DNA from: Clostridium cibarium
GTDB lineage: Bacteria; Bacillota; Clostridia; Clostridiales; Clostridiaceae
Length of the DNA: 64,000 nt
Assembly: GCF_014836335.1 (NCBI RefSeq)
Contig: NZ_JACSRA010000021.1
Coordinates: 1 to 64,000 of the forward strand
Reading direction: 5' to 3'
Shown: piece after piece, positions 34,664-44,228 of the stretch
Numbering within the stretch: the first letter of the stretch is position 1
How the letters are laid out: every line of letters begins with the position of its first letter
The notes under the pieces: model-generated
The model's database searches: none
What the model was told of the DNA's origin: nothing
Seen by the model: the letters and a program-made list of their open reading frames with translations, nothing else
Translations under genes and position numbers: made by a program

Positions 34664-35401
34664 TTACTCTCTTAAAATTCTTTCAATACGCTCATTTACT
34701 TTACCTTTATATATGCCCCCATGATAGCAAATCACTGTTTCTATATCATATTTTAAAAGTTTTTTTAATGACTTTTCGTTTAAATTATTATCAAAATTAA
34801 TAGAATCAGGAAAGGCAACTAGCTTCCCACTTTTAACCATCAAAAGATCTCCAGCTATAAGTGTCTTACTTTCTTTAAGGTATAAGCTAATATGCCCTGG
34901 GGTATGACCTGGGGTAAAAATTACTATAATTCCACCACAACATTGTAATTCTTCACCATCTGTCAAGGTCTTATCTATATTTACTTTACAATTTTCAAAG
35001 CCAGTCTTAAGTTTTTCGTATATCATTTTAAGCTCTTCTGCCCCATTTTTCAGTTTAGTTTCTAGCTCAGCAAGCTTAACTGGCACCTTTTCCCCATTTA
35101 TATAAGCTTTTTCTTCTATATGAGCAAAGACTTTCACCTCATTAGGTAAAGACTCCAATATACTCGATAGACTTCCTATATGATCAATATCTTGATGAGT
35201 AAGCAAAACCTTATTTAATTTGTTAAATTCTATCCCTGTCTTTTCTATTTCCTCACGAATTTTAGACAATTGTCCTGGATATCCAGCATCTACTAACATA
35301 ATTGTATCCTTGTCCCATATTAGTGTTGGGTTAATAACACTGTCCATTCCCATAATATTAGAATTTATTTCAAGCATTTCAACTCCATTAGCTATTTTCA
35401 T
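34664..35401 (-). CDS. MBL-fold metallo-hydrolase
   Basis: 245 residues. Metal ligands: 'LTHQDIDHIGSL' (H-x-D-x-D-H, about residue 64), 'TPGHTPGHISLY' (about 160), Asp in 'IAGDLLMV' and His in 'ICYHGGIYKG'. This is the glyoxalase II/lactonase-like layout of a single-domain metallo-beta-lactamase-fold hydrolase. Candidate substrates are thioesters or lactones and the sequence does not choose. Monocistronic, minus strand. Confidence 0.8.
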   Translation of the reverse strand: MKIANGVEMLEINSNIMGMDSVINPTLIWDKDTIMLVDAGYPGQLSKIREEIEKTGIEFNKLNKVLLTHQDIDHIGSLSSILESLPNEVKVFAHIEEKAYINGEKVPVKLAELETKLKNGAEELKMIYEKLKTGFENCKVNIDKTLTDGEELQCCGGIIVIFTPGHTPGHISLYLKESKTLIAGDLLMVKSGKLVAFPDSINFDNNLNEKSLKKLLKYDIETVICYHGGIYKGKVNERIERILRE

Positions 35402-35546
35402 TTACTTATTCCCCCTCGAATTATTATAAAAATTTTTTTAAATCTATTGACTTTTTATTGATTATATGTTATAATATGGTTTATTATTAGAATTTTAGTA
35501 TACTTTACCTTAGTATAATTGTCAATATAGGCCTTAAAGATAACAA

Positions 35547-35790
35547 GGGCTGTCGCACTAAATAATCAGTGTGACAGCTTCATTTTTATGTAAAAAATAA
35601 ATTTCATACTCTTAATTTTAAACATTTAAAACTCTGATGACTAAAAAAGTCATTAAAAATAAAGACTTATTAAAGTACACTATTTTTAAGCTATTAAGTT
35701 GATTTTGTTTGAAAACATCTTGAAAATCTCAATAAAATATAAAAAAATGGACTGTCCATTAGCATTTTTGAAACGCTAATGCGACAGCCC
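35547..35790. mobile_element. 244-bp IS-derived remnant (MITE-like) with 14-bp terminal inverted repeats
   Basis: The left end (GGGCTGTCGCACTA, 35547-35560) and the right end (35777-35790) are inverted repeats with 13 of 14 matches. Inside, a plus-strand frame ends '...LLKYTIFKLLS' stop (TGA 35700-35702), the tail of a transposase. About 75 bp around it are shared with 37055-37127. The rest of the transposase is deleted. The ends look like IS1182-type ends, from memory. Confidence 0.65.
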
Positions 35791-35808
35791 ATTTTCTATT
35801 TCGCTATA

Positions 35809-36120
35809 TTAAACAGTCACAAAAATATAATCTGTTTTCACATTTGTTCCAGTTGGCATAGATACTCTAATTTGTATTCTATGAGTACCATGCGATAAGT
35901 TCTTAACTAGAAATGTTTGTAAATATGTGTTCCCATGATAAGAATAAGCTAATAAATGTCCATTATCAGGAACATAACTACCATCTACCCATATAGCAGT
36001 AGAACCTTGTCCACCTACAGTTTTTACTTGAATACCAACATTAGTAGTGTTTATACTATAAGTTTCTCCTGTATATGTAGCTATTGCTTGATCTCCTTTA
36101 GCATATACATCTCCATCCAT
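35809..36120 (-). CDS. Small beta-sandwich-like protein of unknown function, possibly a fragment
   Basis: 103 residues, no signal peptide. The pattern 'YSINTTNVGIQVKTVGGQGS' followed by 'AIWVDGSYV', 'FLVKNLSHGTHRIQIRVSM' and 'YIFVTV' is that of the jelly-roll modules found in cell-surface glycosidases ('x-x-V-D-G-x-x-V' then 'L-x-x-G-x-H-x-(I/L)-x-(I/V)'). There is no visible ribosome site before the ATG and a stop lies three codons upstream, so it may be the severed module of a larger protein. It abuts the right end of the IS remnant. Confidence 0.45.
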   Translation of the reverse strand: MDGDVYAKGDQAIATYTGETYSINTTNVGIQVKTVGGQGSTAIWVDGSYVPDNGHLLAYSYHGNTYLQTFLVKNLSHGTHRIQIRVSMPTGTNVKTDYIFVTV

Positions 36121-36261
36121 AATATTTTAATTTCACACATTATACACAATATTGCTACATAAGTTGTTATTCAACATATTTGGAAGAAAAATAAAATTAA
36201 AGTTTTTTATACCATAAGCGATAAAAAGTATATATAATTATACAGGGAGGAATAAGCAAAA

Positions 36262-36753
36262 ATGAACAACATAAGTACTTATAATAATATGAATAGCTTA
36301 AATATTAAAAACGAATCAGTTACTAATACTACGAATCTTACAACTAAAAATCAGACTAATAAGACTGAGAATAGAAGCTCGAATACTTCGGATACTATTG
36401 AAATAGAACAAAAGAACAAAACTATAATTAATACTAAAAAAGCATATGATGCTCTTCAAGAAACTTGTAAAGAATTTGGTACTGTAGAATGTGGAGGGGA
36501 TATTTGCGGTACTATGCAATTCTATGTAAATAATTTAATGATTTTTATGAGGGATGAAGGAATATCTGTTCCAGACTTTAACTTAAAAAGTGATAATACT
36601 AATAATAATGACTTTTTAGGATTTATAGATAAATTAAAAGAATTTACCCAAAAAGCTATGGAAGATAAAACCAGCATAAATATCGCTCCTGATAACTTCT
36701 TTGATTTTTGCGATGTTTGGAAAGAAAAACTTATCCAAACTGGTTGTCGTTAA
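36262..36753 (+). CDS. Hypothetical Asn/Thr-rich protein
   Basis: 163 residues. The first 55 are low-complexity N, T, S and K residues, the rest helical with 'YDALQETCKEFGTVECGGDI', 'MQFYVNNLMIFMRDEGISVP' and 'FFDFCDVWKEKL'. No signal peptide, membrane span or known motif. A GGGAGG ribosome site lies about 11 nt upstream of the ATG. It lies between the two IS remnants. I cannot assign it. Confidence 0.5.
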   Translation: MNNISTYNNMNSLNIKNESVTNTTNLTTKNQTNKTENRSSNTSDTIEIEQKNKTIINTKKAYDALQETCKEFGTVECGGDICGTMQFYVNNLMIFMRDEGISVPDFNLKSDNTNNNDFLGFIDKLKEFTQKAMEDKTSINIAPDNFFDFCDVWKEKLIQTGCR

Positions 36754-36801
36754 ATAATTAAGGTCTCAATTTCGCTAAAAGTTACTTTGGCAAAATTAAA
36801 A

Positions 36802-37127
36802 GGTGCTGTCCGCACTAAATAATTAGTGCACAGCTCCATTTTTATGCAAAAAAATAAATTCCAGGCTCCGAAGAGCAAGGAATTTATAGTAAAATTAATG
36901 TATGATGAAAAACATTAGCTTACAAAAAAATTATATAACTATAAGATAAAATTTATCAATTAAAACTTCTGCTAAATCTCTATTATATAACTATATGCTA
37001 TAAAGCATGAAGAAAATATAGAATTTGTACATGGATGTGGAAAAAGAAAAACTCTAAAGTACGCTATTTTTAAGCTATTAAGTTGATTTTGTTTGAAATA
37101 TCTTGAAAATCCTAATAAAATATGAAA
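36802..37127. mobile_element. Second IS remnant with transposase C-terminal relic
   Basis: Starts with an imperfect copy of the element's left end (GGTGCTGTCCGCACTAAA from 36802) and holds a transposase tail frame at 36991-37086 ('HEENIEFVHGCGKRK' ... 'LKYAIFKLLS' stop). About 75 bp at 37055-37127 match 35671-35745. Its right inverted repeat is gone, replaced by the start region of the acetyltransferase gene. Confidence 0.6.
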
Positions 37128-37141
37128 AAGGGGGCTATTCT

Positions 37142-37702
37142 ATGAATCATTTAGGAACTGTAGAAATAGAAACAGAGAGATTAAAATTACGTAAATTTTA
37201 CATATCAGATGCAAAGGCTATGTTTAACAACTGGGCAAATGACTCAGAGGTAACAAAATATTTGACTTGGCCAGCACTGACATCTGTTAAAGCAGCAGAA
37301 AATACATTATCAAACTGGATTAATAATTATTCTGACAGTAGGTTTTATCAATGGGCAATTGTACTAAAAGAAGATGTTTTGGAACCTATTGGTACTATTA
37401 GTGTTGTTCATATGGATGAAGAAATTGATATGGTGCATGTTGGATACTGTGTAGGAAGAAAATGTTGGAATAAAGGTATAACTTCTGAGGCATTTAAAGG
37501 AATCATTCCATTTTTAATTGAAAAAGTTGAAGTTAAACGTATTGAATCTCGCCATGATCCAAGAAATCCAAATTCCGGTAAAGTCATGTTAAAATGTGGT
37601 TTGCAATATGAAGGAACACTACGTAAAGCAGATATAAATAATCAAGGAATTTGTGATGCTTCCATGTATGCACTTCTCGCTGAAGATTATTACAAGAGTT
37701 AA
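37142..37702 (+). CDS. GNAT N-acetyltransferase, RimJ/RimL type
   Basis: 186 residues from the ATG at 37142, which has AAAGGGGG 7 nt upstream. The upstream in-frame extension is IS-remnant sequence and is not counted. 'VEIETERLKLRKFYISDAKA' opens the fold, 'VGYCVGRKCWNKGITSEAFK' is the acetyl-CoA loop (R-x-x-W-x-x-G, about residues 97-115) and 'RIESRHDPRNPNSGKVMLKC' the C-terminal signature. Acceptor unknown. The promoter region was rebuilt by the IS remnant, which may have changed its expression. Confidence 0.8.
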   Translation: MNHLGTVEIETERLKLRKFYISDAKAMFNNWANDSEVTKYLTWPALTSVKAAENTLSNWINNYSDSRFYQWAIVLKEDVLEPIGTISVVHMDEEIDMVHVGYCVGRKCWNKGITSEAFKGIIPFLIEKVEVKRIESRHDPRNPNSGKVMLKCGLQYEGTLRKADINNQGICDASMYALLAEDYYKS

Positions 37703-37789
37703 ACATAGGCAATTGCCACAAAATTCATGTTATGTTAGTATATATATACTAGGTGGGACTAGAACAATACTTAATTTTGAAAAGCAATC

Positions 37790-37821
37790 AAGAAGTTAAT
37801 CTATACATTATATAACTTCTT
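37790..37821 (+). terminator. Terminator of the acetyltransferase gene
   Basis: 9-bp stem (37790-37798 with 37813-37821) followed by TTTTG on the plus strand. Confidence 0.65.
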
Positions 37822-37860
37822 TTTTGTTATAAATAAAATAATTAAAGGTAGGTATAATGA

Positions 37861-38319
37861 ATGAAAAACAAAAAGTTGTTTATGTTCCCATTGATTTTAG
37901 GATTAGTTATTTTTCAACTAATTGGGTGTAGTTACAAGACTACAGTAAATGGAGTTGATAAAAGCAATTCTACAAAAGTATCTAAGGTTGAATTTGTAAA
38001 TGGATATGAATCTAATTACAAAAATGAAGAGACAGTAAGTTCATACCAAAATACAAATGGTTTGTATGGAAGAGTATATTTTGAAAATGTACCTGATGAT
38101 GCAACAAAAATATTATTTGTATGGAAAGATAAAAATGGTGACAAAACAGTAACAAGTGCAGAACTAGACATTACATCAGCTCAAAGTAAGGAGCCTGCAA
38201 AATCTTATGTAACTAGTAATGGTGGAGTTGTTCCTAACGGAACTTATGTCTTAGAAACATACTTAAAAGACACTAATGATCTTTTAAATAAATCAGAAAT
38301 TCAGGTATCTAATAAATAG
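37861..38319 (+). CDS. Small lipoprotein of unknown function
   Basis: 152 residues. The signal peptide ends in the lipobox 'FQLIGC', anchoring Cys23. The mature part ('YGRVYFENVPDDATKILFVW', 'SNGGVVPNGTYVLETYLKD') looks like an Ig-type beta-sandwich facing outside. No known family. It has a strong terminator at 38333-38380 and stands alone. Confidence 0.65.
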   Translation: MKNKKLFMFPLILGLVIFQLIGCSYKTTVNGVDKSNSTKVSKVEFVNGYESNYKNEETVSSYQNTNGLYGRVYFENVPDDATKILFVWKDKNGDKTVTSAELDITSAQSKEPAKSYVTSNGGVVPNGTYVLETYLKDTNDLLNKSEIQVSNK

Positions 38320-38332
38320 AATACTTTAAACT

Positions 38333-38380
38333 AAAAAAGCTCAAGTAAATACTAGGATAAGTATTTACTTGAGCTTTTTT
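38333..38380 (+). terminator. Strong terminator of the lipoprotein gene
   Basis: 21-bp perfect stem (38333-38353 with 38360-38380) ending in TTTTTT. Confidence 0.9.
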
Positions 38381-38474
38381 ATATATCTAATTACTTTTTA
38401 CGTTTCTCAAGAGTTATACTTTTATCTGACTGCCAGCGCACAACATAATTAAGAATACCGTCTTTAATTGAAAA

Positions 38475-38505
38475 AAGTGTGACTTTATTTAATAAAATCA
38501 CACTT
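38475..38505 (-). terminator. Terminator of trpB2
   Basis: 8-bp outer stem (38475-38482 with 38498-38505) plus inner A-T pairs, followed on the minus strand by TTTTTTCAATT. Confidence 0.75.
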
Positions 38506-38522
38506 CTTCATAGCTTCTTTTA

Positions 38523-39893
38523 CTAATTCTTAGGGATAATAGGCAATTCTGAAAATCCTTTTTCTAAATCTTTTTCTGTTGGAATATAATCCTTCATTGT
38601 TCCCTTTAAATATGCTTCATAAGCCATCATATCAAAATAGCCTGTCCCTGTAAGTCCAAAAAGAATTGTTTTAGCTTCTCCAGTTTCTTTACATTTTAAT
38701 GCTTCTAAAACAGCTCCATATATAGCATGAGATGACTCTGGTGCAGGAAGAATAGTTTCCTGCTTAGCAAACAAAGTTGCTGCTTCAAATACTTTTGTTT
38801 GCTCTACTGATATAGCTTCCATATATTCATCATGATATAATTTCGAAACAATTGGTGACATACCATGATATCTAAGGCCCCCTGCATGGTTAGCTGATGG
38901 AACAAAACTACATCCTAAAGTATACATTCTTGCTAACGGAGTAATCTTACCAACATCGCAATAATCATAGGCATAGCGCCCTCTAGTTAAAGATGGACAT
39001 GATGCAGGCTCTACAGCAACTATTCTAGGGTTAGCTTTTCCAGTCAATTTATCTTGTACAAATGGAGCTATAAGTCCTCCAAGATTTGACCCTCCCCCTG
39101 CACATCCAATTACCACATCAGGATATTCATCGATCATCTCCATAGCAATCTTAGATTCTAATCCAATTATGGATTGATGAAGAACTACTTGATTTAATAC
39201 AGAACCAAGGACATATCTACAGCCTTCTGTAGTAACAGCCTTTTCTACTGCTTCAGAAATTGCAGAGCCAAGGCTTCCGCTAGTAGTTGGATCTGCCTTT
39301 AATATTGCTCTACCAACATTTGTAGTATTGCTTGGACTTGGAACTATTTTCCCATCAAAGGTCTCTATAATAGATTTACGAAAGGGCTTTTGTTCATAGG
39401 AACATTTCACCATATAAACAGTAAGAGGAATATTGTAATAACTACATGCTTCAGCTAAAGCTGTTCCCCATTGACCTGCCCCAGTTTCTGTGGTAACACT
39501 TGTTAATCCTTGCTTTTTCGCATAGTATGCTTGAGCAATTGCTGAATTTAATTTATGACTTCCGGAAGTATTATTTCCTTCATATTTATAATAAATCTTA
39601 GCTGGTGTTCCTAAAGCCTTTTCCAAATTATATGCCCTTATTAATGGTGAAGGACGGAACATCTTATAAAATTCTTGTACTTCTTCTGGAATGTCTATGT
39701 AACAAGTTGTGTTATCTAATTCCTGTTTTGCTAGTTCAGTACAAAATACAGGATATAAATCTTCTTCCGTTGCTGGTTTATAAGTCTTTGGATTTAACAT
39801 AGGATCTGGTAGTTCCTTCATATCTGCTCTTAGGTTATACCATTGTTTTGGCATTTGATCCTCCGTAAGATAAATTCTATGTGGTATTTTCAT
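38523..39893 (-). CDS. trpB: TrpB2-type tryptophan synthase beta chain
   Basis: 456 residues, the length of the TrpB2 group (longer than TrpB1, about 400). PLP lysine K114 in 'NNTSGSHKLNSA', substrate loop 'TETGAGQWGTAL', phosphate-binding glycine loop 'GCAGGGSNLGG' and 'ESSHAIYGA'. It condenses serine with indole to tryptophan and, as TrpB2, does not depend on TrpA. No other trp genes are present, so it is an orphan indole-salvage enzyme. ATG with GGAGGGG upstream. The 320-bp upstream region has a possible tetrapeptide leader. Confidence 0.85.
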   Translation of the reverse strand: MKIPHRIYLTEDQMPKQWYNLRADMKELPDPMLNPKTYKPATEEDLYPVFCTELAKQELDNTTCYIDIPEEVQEFYKMFRPSPLIRAYNLEKALGTPAKIYYKYEGNNTSGSHKLNSAIAQAYYAKKQGLTSVTTETGAGQWGTALAEACSYYNIPLTVYMVKCSYEQKPFRKSIIETFDGKIVPSPSNTTNVGRAILKADPTTSGSLGSAISEAVEKAVTTEGCRYVLGSVLNQVVLHQSIIGLESKIAMEMIDEYPDVVIGCAGGGSNLGGLIAPFVQDKLTGKANPRIVAVEPASCPSLTRGRYAYDYCDVGKITPLARMYTLGCSFVPSANHAGGLRYHGMSPIVSKLYHDEYMEAISVEQTKVFEAATLFAKQETILPAPESSHAIYGAVLEALKCKETGEAKTILFGLTGTGYFDMMAYEAYLKGTMKDYIPTEKDLEKGFSELPIIPKN

Positions 39894-40117
39894 AATAACC
39901 CCTCCATTTTAATATATTTTATGCTTATTTATAAAATAGTTATTTTGTAAAAGTTAAGTTTGACACATATTATGACCCTCCTTGCTTAAAAAGATAGCGA
40001 TTTCCTCCTTTAAATTATAACATGTAAATTTTATTATAAATGTAAAATATTGTTGTTTTATAAATAATTAATCTTTTCGTTGAATTTTCACTATTTTTTA
40101 ATAAAAGCTATAAAAAA
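39894..40117 (-). other. Upstream region of trpB2 with a possible tiny leader frame
   Basis: On the minus strand a TATAAT (40015-40020) is followed by two consecutive ribosome-like sites, AAAGGAGG and AAGGAGGG. The second is 7 nt before an ATG that opens the 4-codon frame M-C-Q-T-stop (39954-39968). It has no Trp codons and no obvious terminator/antiterminator, so classic attenuation is not supported. Confidence 0.25.
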
Positions 40118-40160
40118 TGCAGTTTAATGTGACTTTATAAATCAGCCACATCAAACTGCA
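40118..40160 (-). terminator. Terminator of the DUF445 pair
   Basis: 17-bp stem (40118-40134 with 40144-40160) whose two irregular pairs are U.G on the minus strand, then TTTTTTATAG. Confidence 0.8.
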
Positions 40161-40215
40161 AAAATCTGAAAATGTATTTATTATTTCTTTACCATCTGTT
40201 TAAAAATATAATTAA

Positions 40216-41445
40216 TTAAAATAATAGTCCCCTTATGATTGGTACAACATATGGTTCATAAACTAAATTTAAAAATACAAATAGTACTAGACCTATACAT
40301 CCTCCAAGTACTGAACCATTTATTCTAATCCACTGCAAGTCTTCCCCTGCCTTATCTTCAATAAACTTATTTAACTTTTCATCTGTAAAACTATTTAAAG
40401 TATCCTTTGCAATACTTCCTATTACACTATGTTTTTTCTCTAAAATACTATATATTATCTCCCTAACTCCATTATCTATGGCAGTTTTAATGGACTTACT
40501 TTCTTTTAAATAGTCCCATATTTTTTCTAACAAATTACTTATAATAGCTTCATTTATTAATGATGGAAGTTGTGATTTTATAATTGGTTTAAAATCTGTT
40601 TTCTCTAGTAGATCAGCCTTCCATTCTTCAATTGAAGCTGGTGAAAGTTCAACCATCTCTATGGTTTTAATTATATTATTTTTACAAGCCTCTGAAATTA
40701 TGCTATCTTCACTCATAAGATCTGTAAGTATTTTTTCAAGCTGACTTTTTATTAAATCCCTTAAATCTTCTGCTACTGATATATTTAATTTACTAAGCAA
40801 GCTTTGTAATGAAAAGCTTGAGCCTTCATCTTTACTAGCTAAAATCCTTTTAGAAAAGGCCAATATCTTTTTGTCACCTTCTTCTTCAGAAAGTTTATTT
40901 AGAAAATTTTGTGCCCATATTACTCTATTTTCATATGCGAATTCATTTTCTATAAAAGCTTTAAATCTATCTGATAAATTTATGTTTTTTCCCTCTTCTT
41001 TAATGATATTCTCAATATACTCCGCTATTTTATCTATATTTTTTTCATATATATAGTCCAAAATCTTTTTAACAACTGCTGCTTTTATATCTTTGTTATC
41101 TTGAACATACTTAAATATATATTCCACCACAGATATCTTGTCTATTTGCTTCTTTAATGTTTCTTTGCTTAGCAAATCTGTTTCAACTAAACCTGCTGTT
41201 GAATTTATAATAGACTGTCTATTTCTTGGTATTATTTCAGTATGATATGGAAAACCTAATGGTTTTGTAAAAAGCGCTGTAACTGCAAACCAATCAGCTA
41301 TACCACCTACCAAAGAGGCTTCTGATACAAATATCATCAATTTAAATATAAATATATCTCTATAAAAATACCTTAATATTACTGAAACACAAAATAAAAT
41401 AAGTGAAATGCCAAGGGCTATATTTGCTTTACGTTTATAATTCAT
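40216..41445 (-). CDS. DUF445 family membrane protein (second of a pair)
   Basis: 409 residues from the ATG at 41445 (AGGAG 8 nt upstream). N-terminal two membrane helices with the DUF445 signature 'ASLVGGIADWFAVTALFTKP', followed by 'TEIIPRNRQSIINS', then about 280 charged, mostly helical residues, and the C-terminal 'LQWIRINGSVLGGCIGLVLF' that ends in a last membrane span. This matches YheB/YjiN-type proteins of unknown function. It is a paralogue of the gene directly upstream (11-nt gap). The two may form a heteromer. Confidence 0.8.
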   Translation of the reverse strand: MNYKRKANIALGISLILFCVSVILRYFYRDIFIFKLMIFVSEASLVGGIADWFAVTALFTKPLGFPYHTEIIPRNRQSIINSTAGLVETDLLSKETLKKQIDKISVVEYIFKYVQDNKDIKAAVVKKILDYIYEKNIDKIAEYIENIIKEEGKNINLSDRFKAFIENEFAYENRVIWAQNFLNKLSEEEGDKKILAFSKRILASKDEGSSFSLQSLLSKLNISVAEDLRDLIKSQLEKILTDLMSEDSIISEACKNNIIKTIEMVELSPASIEEWKADLLEKTDFKPIIKSQLPSLINEAIISNLLEKIWDYLKESKSIKTAIDNGVREIIYSILEKKHSVIGSIAKDTLNSFTDEKLNKFIEDKAGEDLQWIRINGSVLGGCIGLVLFVFLNLVYEPYVVPIIRGLLF

Positions 41446-41456
41446 GTCCATCGCTC

Positions 41457-42680
41457 CTATACTATCCAAAATGTCATCATATACGTTATTATTCCAACTA
41501 GTCCTCCAACTAAAGAACCATTTACTCTAATTAACTGCAAATCATCACCTATGATAGGCTCTATCATATTTGATAGTTCCTCACCACTTACCCCATCTAA
41601 CTTCTCTTTAATAATCAATCCTATTTTATGGTGATTTCTTTCAACCATTTTTTCAAGTAAGCTATTTATGGCATTATTAAACTTTGCTTGTTTATCAATA
41701 TCATTAACAAAAGACTCTAACTGCCTATTTAATATATTTTCTATAATCTTAAAAGTATTATTAGGTTCTGATTTAAGCTTTAACAAATATTCCATAGCTA
41801 TTTCTTCAATCTTTTCTAGCCTTTCATTTTTCCAATTTTCTATTTTATCTTTTAATTCTTCATCTTCTTTTAATCTATCAATTTGCTTTATTATAAATGA
41901 CTGTATTTCTTCTCTTTCACTACTTTCTTGCTTTTTCATTTGTTCTATAAAACTTACTAATTTCTTTTGAAGAGTTTTTGCTATGTTATCTAAGTTTCCT
42001 TTAATAAAAAACCCTAAAATCATAATTAAGAAACTTCCTCTATTAAGTTCCAATATTTGAAGAACAACATCTTTAACAAACATTCTTGTTTCATAAGTTT
42101 TAGATAATTCTTCTAATTTATCTACTAATATGTCTGTAATTTTTTCCTTATATCCGTTATTCCACATCCAATTAAAAGTTTGTAAAATAATATTTGAAAG
42201 ATCTACTGATTTTATAACTTCGCCCTTAAAATCCTTAGCCTTACTTAAGTTCTCATTACTAAGTATTTCTTTAGAAATATCATCTAATATAATAATTAAA
42301 TCTTTCTTTTTATTAGATTTAATTAACTTACTTAAGTCTTCTGATGGATTAATTTTTCCAAGTTTGTTCATAATGCTTTCTTTAGTTAATAGTTCACTTT
42401 CTACCATATCTACCAAGGCATCAAAAATTCGCTCCCTATTTTTAGGTATTATTTCTGTCCTAAATAACTTAGCTAATAAATTACTATTTAATGGTTTTCT
42501 AAATAAGGCTACAACAGCAAACCAATCTGCTAAGCCCCCTATCATAGCAGCTAGGCAAAGACTTGATATTAATCCTCCTAAAAAACTATCATGAAATGGA
42601 TAAGTTATAAAAAAACCTACAGAAAAAATCACTAATATGCAAGTTGCTATATTACTGTTTTTTCTTTTTCCACTACTCAT
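41457..42680 (-). CDS. DUF445 family membrane protein (first of a pair)
   Basis: 407 residues from the ATG at 42680 (GGAGAGG 3 nt upstream). Same plan as its neighbour: 'AAMIGGLADWFAVVALFRKP', 'TEIIPKNRERIFDALVDMVE', a long helical middle rich in Glu and Lys, and 'LQLIRVNGSLVGGLVGIITY' at the end with a final membrane helix. Conserved W-F-A-V and I-R-x-N-G-S motifs are kept in both copies. Function unknown. Likely cytoplasmic-membrane, acting with the second copy. Confidence 0.8.
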   Translation of the reverse strand: MSSGKRKNSNIATCILVIFSVGFFITYPFHDSFLGGLISSLCLAAMIGGLADWFAVVALFRKPLNSNLLAKLFRTEIIPKNRERIFDALVDMVESELLTKESIMNKLGKINPSEDLSKLIKSNKKKDLIIILDDISKEILSNENLSKAKDFKGEVIKSVDLSNIILQTFNWMWNNGYKEKITDILVDKLEELSKTYETRMFVKDVVLQILELNRGSFLIMILGFFIKGNLDNIAKTLQKKLVSFIEQMKKQESSEREEIQSFIIKQIDRLKEDEELKDKIENWKNERLEKIEEIAMEYLLKLKSEPNNTFKIIENILNRQLESFVNDIDKQAKFNNAINSLLEKMVERNHHKIGLIIKEKLDGVSGEELSNMIEPIIGDDLQLIRVNGSLVGGLVGIITYMMTFWIV

Positions 42681-42788
42681 ATTCCTCTCCAACTTTATTC
42701 CTCCTTAGTTCAAATATTAAATTCACGAAGTTAGCTATAACTAAACATATTATAATTTAGGCATGACTACTAGTCAAATTGCAAATAC

Positions 42789-42829
42789 AAATACACCAAG
42801 TTTAGCGAAATACTAAACTTGGTGTATTT
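42789..42829. terminator. Terminator between the esterase and DUF445 genes
   Basis: 17-bp perfect stem (42789-42805 with 42813-42829). On the minus strand, followed by TTGTATTTG, it ends the xylan locus transcripts. Confidence 0.8.
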
Positions 42830-42850
42830 TATTAACGAACCGCTTGATTA

Positions 42851-44224
<1,374 letters not shown>

Positions 44225-44228
44225 TTAT

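Noticed and set aside
37103-37141. 13-codon N-terminal extension of the GNAT gene
   Set aside because: The extension is IS-remnant DNA upstream of the ribosome site; the ATG at 37142 is the better start.
39894-40215. Possible T-box or tryptophan attenuator before trpB2
   Set aside because: No T-box motif, no Trp codons in the tiny leader frame and no competing terminator hairpin.
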